From Sphingobacteriaceae bacterium (GTDB lineage: Bacteria > Bacteroidota > Bacteroidia > B-17B0 > Aurantibacillaceae): a stretch of 19,346 nucleotides of DNA. The first letter of the stretch is position 1. Each line of letters starts with the position of its first letter. Location: NCBI GenBank assembly GCA_023251695.1, contig JAHEYE010000045.1, forward strand, positions 1-19,346, given 5' to 3'. Below the pieces are notes generated by a model. It ran no database searches and was not told where the DNA came from. It worked only from the letters and a program-made list of their open reading frames with translations. The translations under genes were made by a program, and so were the position numbers. This document shows positions 15,606 through 19,346 of this stretch, one piece after another.

Positions 15606-16745
15606 ATGAGTTTTCAACTCAACGAAAATCAGCAAATGATTGCCGATATGATTCGTAAATTCGGTAAAGAACATATTTATCCGAAATATATGGAGTGGGA
15701 CGAGAGTCAGATTTTTCCGGTGGAAGTTTTTAAAAAATTGGGCGAGCTGGGTTTAATGGGCGTTTTAGTTCCCACCGAATACGGAGGCTCAGGATTATCT
15801 TACACCGAATATGTTACCACTATAATTGAAATTTCAAAAATTTGCGGCTCTATTGGTTTATCATTGGCAGCCCATAATTCATTATGTACCGGACACATTT
15901 TAGCATTCGGAAACGATGAACAGAAACAAAAATATTTACCAAAATTGGCAACGGCCGAATGGATTGGCGCCTGGGGATTAACCGAAACAGGTACCGGTTC
16001 CGATGCCGGTGGAATGGCAACCACTGCAAAAAAAGAGGGAGATTATTTTATTATTAACGGCAGTAAAAATTTTATTACGCACGCTATCAGCGGAAATGTA
16101 GCAGTTGTTATTGTGCGTACAGGTGAGAAAGGCGATAGTCATGGTATGACCGCTTTTATTATTGAAAAAGGAACTCCGGGATTTAAATCCGGAAAAAAAG
16201 AAAATAAATTAGGCATGCGCGCCAGCGAAACTGCCGAATTAATTTTCGAAAATTGTAAAGTTCATAAAAATCAGATGTTGGGAAAAGAAGGTGATGGATT
16301 TGTTCAAGCTATGAAAGTGTTAGATGGCGGCAGAATTTCTATTGCAGCATTAAGTTGCGGCATTGCACGCGGTGCTTATGAGTGCGCTTTAAAATATAGT
16401 AAGGAACGTCATCAATTTGGAAAACCAATTTCTGCTTTTCAGGCAATCAGTTTTAAATTAGCCGATATGGCCACCGAATTAGAAGCCGCAGAACTTTTAA
16501 CTTTTAAAGCAGCCGACTTAAAAAATCGCGGACAAAAAATGACAAAAGAAGGCGCCTTCGCAAAATATTATGCTTCCGAAGTTTCGTGCAGAGTGAGTAA
16601 TGATGCGGTTCAGATTTTTGGCGGTTACGGTTATACAAAAGATTTTCCCGCCGAAAAATATTATCGCGATTGTAAATTATGTACCATTGGCGAGGGAACC
16701 AGCGAAATTCAAAAAATGGTAATCGCGCGCGAACTTCTGAAATAA
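15606..16745 (+). CDS. Acyl-CoA dehydrogenase (short/branched-chain type)
   Basis: A 379-aa FAD enzyme of the acyl-CoA dehydrogenase family, which introduces the alpha,beta double bond into acyl-CoA and passes electrons to electron-transfer flavoprotein. GLTETGTGSDAGG (124-136) is the FAD/substrate-binding signature, RHQFGKPISAFQAI is the C-terminal domain signature, and GEGTSEIQ near the end provides the catalytic base Glu363 at the position used by short-chain and butyryl-CoA dehydrogenases. The exact acyl substrate is not determined. Start: ATG 15606 (MSFQLNENQQ) fits family N-termini; an in-frame ATG at 15573 would add 11 residues and overlap the end of apt by 19 bp and cannot be excluded. 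It lies 14 bp after apt and ends before a strong hairpin. Soluble, tetrameric in the family. Confidence 0.93.
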   Translation: MSFQLNENQQMIADMIRKFGKEHIYPKYMEWDESQIFPVEVFKKLGELGLMGVLVPTEYGGSGLSYTEYVTTIIEISKICGSIGLSLAAHNSLCTGHILAFGNDEQKQKYLPKLATAEWIGAWGLTETGTGSDAGGMATTAKKEGDYFIINGSKNFITHAISGNVAVVIVRTGEKGDSHGMTAFIIEKGTPGFKSGKKENKLGMRASETAELIFENCKVHKNQMLGKEGDGFVQAMKVLDGGRISIAALSCGIARGAYECALKYSKERHQFGKPISAFQAISFKLADMATELEAAELLTFKAADLKNRGQKMTKEGAFAKYYASEVSCRVSNDAVQIFGGYGYTKDFPAEKYYRDCKLCTIGEGTSEIQKMVIARELLK

Positions 16746-16772
16746 AATTTGTTGTGTATTTTTAAATTTATT

Positions 16773-16805
16773 AAAAGCTAAGGATAATTTGTCTTTAGCT
16801 TTTTG
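16773..16805 (+). terminator. Intrinsic terminator after the acyl-CoA dehydrogenase
   Basis: AAAAGCTAAGGA (16773-16784) pairs with TCTTTAGCTTTT (16792-16803) with one G-T wobble, 7-nt loop, followed by more T residues. It starts 27 bp after the stop codon and separates the apt-dehydrogenase unit from pssA. Confidence 0.7.
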
Positions 16806-16836
16806 TTTTAAACTCATTAAACTTAAACTTAATTAA

Positions 16837-16844
16837 TATCTTTG
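16837..16844 (+). promoter_or_regulatory. -7 promoter box (TATCTTTG) of pssA
   Basis: Exact match to TAnnTTTG, 19 nt before the TTG start of pssA and downstream of the preceding terminator. No TTTG is found at the usual -33 distance, so the call rests on the -7 box and position. Confidence 0.5.
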
Positions 16845-16863
16845 ATACACATTAAAAATCAAT

Positions 16864-17661
16864 TTGAAAATAAAACAAAACATACCCAATGCCATTACCT
16901 GCTGCAATTTATTGTGCGGCTGTTTTGCAATTGTTAAGGCTTTAGAAGGCAATTTAGTGATGGCGGCTTATTTGGTTGGAATTGCCGCGGTGCTTGATTT
17001 TTTAGATGGCTTTGCAGCGCGACTTCTAAATGTAAATTCTCCAATAGGAAAAGATTTAGATAGCTTGGCGGACATGGTTACTTTTGGAATTGTGCCGGGA
17101 ATGGTAATTTATCAATTAATAGTTATTTCAAATAATTTAGTGATTGATGGTCCCGCCATTCAAGGCTGGTCAGTTTATCCTACTTTTTCTAATCCGGAAA
17201 ACTCAGGAACTTATTTATTAAAATACTTTGCGTTTATTATTCCTGTTTTTTCTGCTATTCGGCTGGCAAAATTTAATAACGACAAAAAACAATCCGATTC
17301 TTTTATTGGTTTGCCAACTCCTGCCAATGCAATTTTAGTTTGTTCTTTTCCTTTGATATTATATGTTTCTAACGATGATACTTACATGATTTATACAGCC
17401 TGTTTAGTAAATCCTTATTTTTTGGCGGCTACTTCAATAATTATGTCCTTACTTCTGGTTTCCAATATCCCACTTTTTGCACTTAAATTCAATACTTTTG
17501 GCTGGGCAGGTAACCGGATTCGCTATATTTTTCTTGCTCTTTCGGCCTTGATGCTTGTTTTTCTTCAATTCGTGGGCATTCCTTTAATAGTTATGCTTTA
17601 TATCCTTATTTCACTCCTAAACAATCTTACAAAAAAGACTGAAAATTCAGTTACCAATTAA
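16864..17661 (+). CDS. pssA: CDP-diacylglycerol--serine O-phosphatidyltransferase (phosphatidylserine synthase)
   Basis: A 265-aa integral inner-membrane enzyme that makes phosphatidylserine from CDP-diacylglycerol and L-serine, the precursor of phosphatidylethanolamine. The CDP-alcohol phosphatidyltransferase signature D-x2-D-G-x2-A-R-x8-G-x3-D-x3-D is complete at residues 45-70 (Asp45, Asp48, Gly49, Ala52, Arg53, Gly62, Asp66, Asp70). About six to eight hydrophobic segments follow, including the FAFIIPVFSAIRLAKFN region and strongly hydrophobic C-terminal helices. N-terminal KIKQNIPNAITCCNLLCGC is typical of the PssA branch, which separates it from PgsA. The start is TTG at 16864; there is no earlier in-frame ATG near the signature, and the family N-terminus is complete from this codon. 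It stands after a terminator with its own -7 box; purS follows 36 bp downstream. Confidence 0.92.
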   Translation: MKIKQNIPNAITCCNLLCGCFAIVKALEGNLVMAAYLVGIAAVLDFLDGFAARLLNVNSPIGKDLDSLADMVTFGIVPGMVIYQLIVISNNLVIDGPAIQGWSVYPTFSNPENSGTYLLKYFAFIIPVFSAIRLAKFNNDKKQSDSFIGLPTPANAILVCSFPLILYVSNDDTYMIYTACLVNPYFLAATSIIMSLLLVSNIPLFALKFNTFGWAGNRIRYIFLALSALMLVFLQFVGIPLIVMLYILISLLNNLTKKTENSVTN

Positions 17662-17672
17662 TAACGAATTAT

Positions 17673-17680
17673 TATCTTAG
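17673..17680 (+). promoter_or_regulatory. Possible -7 box (TATCTTAG) of purS
   Basis: One mismatch to TAnnTTTG, 17 nt before the purS ATG and directly after the pssA stop. It may allow separate transcription of purS, but read-through from pssA is equally possible over such a short gap. Confidence 0.3.
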
Positions 17681-17697
17681 CACCTCAAATTTTAAGA

Positions 17698-17955
17698 ATG
17701 GCAAAATTTATTGCAGATATTGATGTGATGCCTTTAAAAGCATTGTTAGACCCGCAAGGTAAAGCAGTGACCGGCTCAATGAAAAATTTAGGTTTACCCG
17801 AAATACAAAATGTTAGAATTGGCAAACATATTACTTTAGAAATTGAAGCCTCCAATAAAGAAGCTGCTCAATTAAAAGTAAACGAAGCCTGTAAAAAATT
17901 ATTATGTAACCAAATTATGGAAGGCTACGAATTTAAATTAACCGAAACAAAATAA
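17698..17955 (+). CDS. purS: Phosphoribosylformylglycinamidine synthase subunit PurS
   Basis: An 85-aa small subunit of the PurSLQ complex, which converts formylglycinamide ribonucleotide, glutamine and ATP to formylglycinamidine ribonucleotide, the fourth step of de novo purine synthesis. PurS bridges PurL and the PurQ glutaminase. The signature IDVMPLKALLDPQGKAV (8-24), LGLPEIQNVRIGKHI (31-45) and the Ala/Lys-rich C-terminal helix with LLCNQIMEGYEFKL are diagnostic. The length is normal. It implies a short PurL and PurQ elsewhere in the genome; neither is in this window. ATG 17698 is the only sensible start. metK follows 60 bp downstream. Confidence 0.95.
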   Translation: MAKFIADIDVMPLKALLDPQGKAVTGSMKNLGLPEIQNVRIGKHITLEIEASNKEAAQLKVNEACKKLLCNQIMEGYEFKLTETK

Positions 17956-17974
17956 AATAAAACTTACTAAACAT

Positions 17975-18006
17975 AACTCACTAATTCACCAACTCACCAA
18001 CTCAAA
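17975..18006 (+). repeat. Four tandem 8-bp units in the metK leader
   Basis: AACTCACT, AATTCACC, AACTCACC and AACTCAAA lie head to tail, ending 9 bp before the metK ATG. The tract is C/A-rich with almost no G, which would keep the leader mRNA unstructured. It could be a simple repeat prone to copy-number change or an initiation enhancer. Confidence 0.6.
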
Positions 18007-18015
18007 ACTAAAACA

Positions 18016-19278
18016 ATGGGATATCTTTTTACCTCCGAATCTGTATCTGAAGGGCACCCTGATAAAGTTGCCGATCAAATTTCTGATGCTCTAATTGATA
18101 ATTTTTTAGCCGTTGATGCGCAAAGCAAAGTAGCCTGCGAAACTTTGGTTACAACCGGACAAGTTGTTTTAGCCGGCGAAGTAAAATCAACAGCGTATCT
18201 CGATGTACAGGAAATTACACGCGAAGTAATTCGTAAAATCGGTTACACAAAAGCCGAATATATGTTTGAAGCCAATTCGTGCGGCATTTTATCCGCCATT
18301 CATGAACAATCTTCCGATATTAATCAAGGCGTTGATAAAAAGAAAAAAGAAGAACAAGGTGCCGGCGACCAGGGAATGATGTTTGGATACGCGACTAACG
18401 AAACTGATAATTACATGCCGCTGCCTTTAGATTTAGCTCACCGTTTGTTGTTAGAGTTAGCTGCCATTCGTAAAGAAGGCAAGCAGATGAAATATTTACG
18501 TCCGGATGCAAAATCGCAAGTAACCATTGAATACAACGATAAAAATGTACCGGTGCGAATCGATACGATTGTAATTTCTACTCAACACGATGATTTTACC
18601 AATGGAAATCAAACAAAAATGCAGGAACAAATTACAAAAGATGTTATTGCTATTTTAATTCCAAGAGTAAAAAAACATTTGAAAACTTCCCTCCACAAAT
18701 TATTTAATAATAAAATTACTTACCATATTAATCCTACCGGAAATTTTGTAATTGGTGGTCCGCATGGTGATACCGGTTTAACCGGAAGAAAAATTATTGT
18801 AGATACATACGGCGGCAAGGGCGCACACGGCGGCGGAGCATTTTCAGGAAAAGATCCGAGTAAAGTAGATCGTTCGGCGGCATATGCAACGCGGCACATC
18901 GCAAAAAATTTGGTGGCAGCCGGTGTTTGTAATGAAATTTTAGTTCAGGTATCTTATGCCATTGGTGTTGCAAAACCTTGTGGTTTATATGTAAATACAA
19001 ATGGTACTTCAAAAGTAAAAATGAGCGATGGAAAAATTGCTCAAATTATTGAAGAAGTTTTTGATATGCGTCCGTATTTTATCGAGCAGCGTTTAAAATT
19101 ACGTAACCCTATGTATAGCGAAACAGCAGCGTACGGACATATGGGCCGAAAAAACGAAACCGTAACAAAAACATTTAAAATTCAGGGCGGAAAAACTATT
19201 TCTAAAAAAGTGGAATTATTTACCTGGGAAAAATTAGATTATGTAGCAAAAGTAAAAGCGGCATTTAAATTAAAATAA
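18016..19278 (+). CDS. metK: S-adenosylmethionine synthetase (methionine adenosyltransferase)
   Basis: A 420-aa cytosolic enzyme that makes S-adenosylmethionine from ATP and methionine. Diagnostic motifs: FTSESVSEGHPDKVADQISD at 5-24 with the active-site His14, GAGDQGMMFGYATNET (115-130) and the phosphate-binding GGGAFSGKDPSKVDRSAAY (272-290). About 35 residues longer than the E. coli enzyme, largely through an extended region around KGKKKEEQ-like lysines (108-113) and the C-terminus (KNETVTKTFKIQGGKTISKK), as is common in Bacteroidota. ATG 18016 is preceded by an A-rich leader with a small tandem repeat; there is no SAM riboswitch fold that I can recognise. Its product would supply the upstream methyltransferase among many others. 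The 68 bp after the stop contain no gene or clear terminator. Confidence 0.96.
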   Translation: MGYLFTSESVSEGHPDKVADQISDALIDNFLAVDAQSKVACETLVTTGQVVLAGEVKSTAYLDVQEITREVIRKIGYTKAEYMFEANSCGILSAIHEQSSDINQGVDKKKKEEQGAGDQGMMFGYATNETDNYMPLPLDLAHRLLLELAAIRKEGKQMKYLRPDAKSQVTIEYNDKNVPVRIDTIVISTQHDDFTNGNQTKMQEQITKDVIAILIPRVKKHLKTSLHKLFNNKITYHINPTGNFVIGGPHGDTGLTGRKIIVDTYGGKGAHGGGAFSGKDPSKVDRSAAYATRHIAKNLVAAGVCNEILVQVSYAIGVAKPCGLYVNTNGTSKVKMSDGKIAQIIEEVFDMRPYFIEQRLKLRNPMYSETAAYGHMGRKNETVTKTFKIQGGKTISKKVELFTWEKLDYVAKVKAAFKLK

Positions 19279-19346
19279 TTTTCAATTACCGTTTCAAAAA
19301 ATTATTACCTAAAATTGTTTTAATTATTTCATCTTTATTGTTTCTG

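Noticed and set aside
17956..18015. SAM riboswitch before metK
   Set aside because: The leader is only 60 bp, C/A-rich and has no paired stems that could form a known SAM aptamer.

Overview
The window looks like a chromosomal segment of a low-GC member of the Bacteroidota. The evidence is AT-rich intergenic DNA, TAnnTTTG-type -7 promoter boxes in front of apt and pssA, A-rich leaders instead of Shine-Dalgarno sites, several TTG starts, and the sequence style of the PurS, PssA, Apt, MetK and acyl-CoA dehydrogenase homologues. Genus and species cannot be read from the sequence. No tRNA, rRNA, CRISPR array or intact insertion sequence was seen.

Left half (1-10784, minus strand): a tight leftward operon of three very large genes. 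In transcription order they encode 1275 aa (FN3-rich modular protein), 811 aa (carries an HEGCH zinc-protease-like motif) and at least 1498 aa (giant beta-rich protein, open through the left edge). Gaps are only 4 and 22 bp. None has a recognisable signal peptide, lipobox or membrane segment, and neither complete C-terminus looks like a type IX secretion sorting domain. The first and third proteins share a recurrent beta-sandwich-like module of about 75-90 residues, with two apparent copies in each. I recognise no experimentally characterised system here; this operon is the most likely location of an undescribed one.

Middle (10785-11837): a 1.05 kb gene-poor, AT-rich divergent region. It holds a decayed minus-strand fragment resembling a LamG/concanavalin-like lectin domain with a probable frameshift at a G5 tract, an orphan hairpin with a T-run, and a 31-bp-period direct repeat just before the next gene.

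Right half (11838-19346, plus strand): ordinary metabolic genes. A phytoene-desaturase/retinol-saturase-like FAD oxidoreductase is followed by a SAM-dependent methyltransferase, perhaps a lipid- or isoprenoid-tailoring pair. Then come apt and an acyl-CoA dehydrogenase ending in a good intrinsic terminator, followed by pssA (phosphatidylserine synthase), purS (purine synthesis) and metK (SAM synthetase). Thus adenine salvage, de novo purine synthesis, phospholipid synthesis, acyl-CoA oxidation and SAM supply lie side by side, each seemingly with its own promoter signals rather than as one pathway operon.
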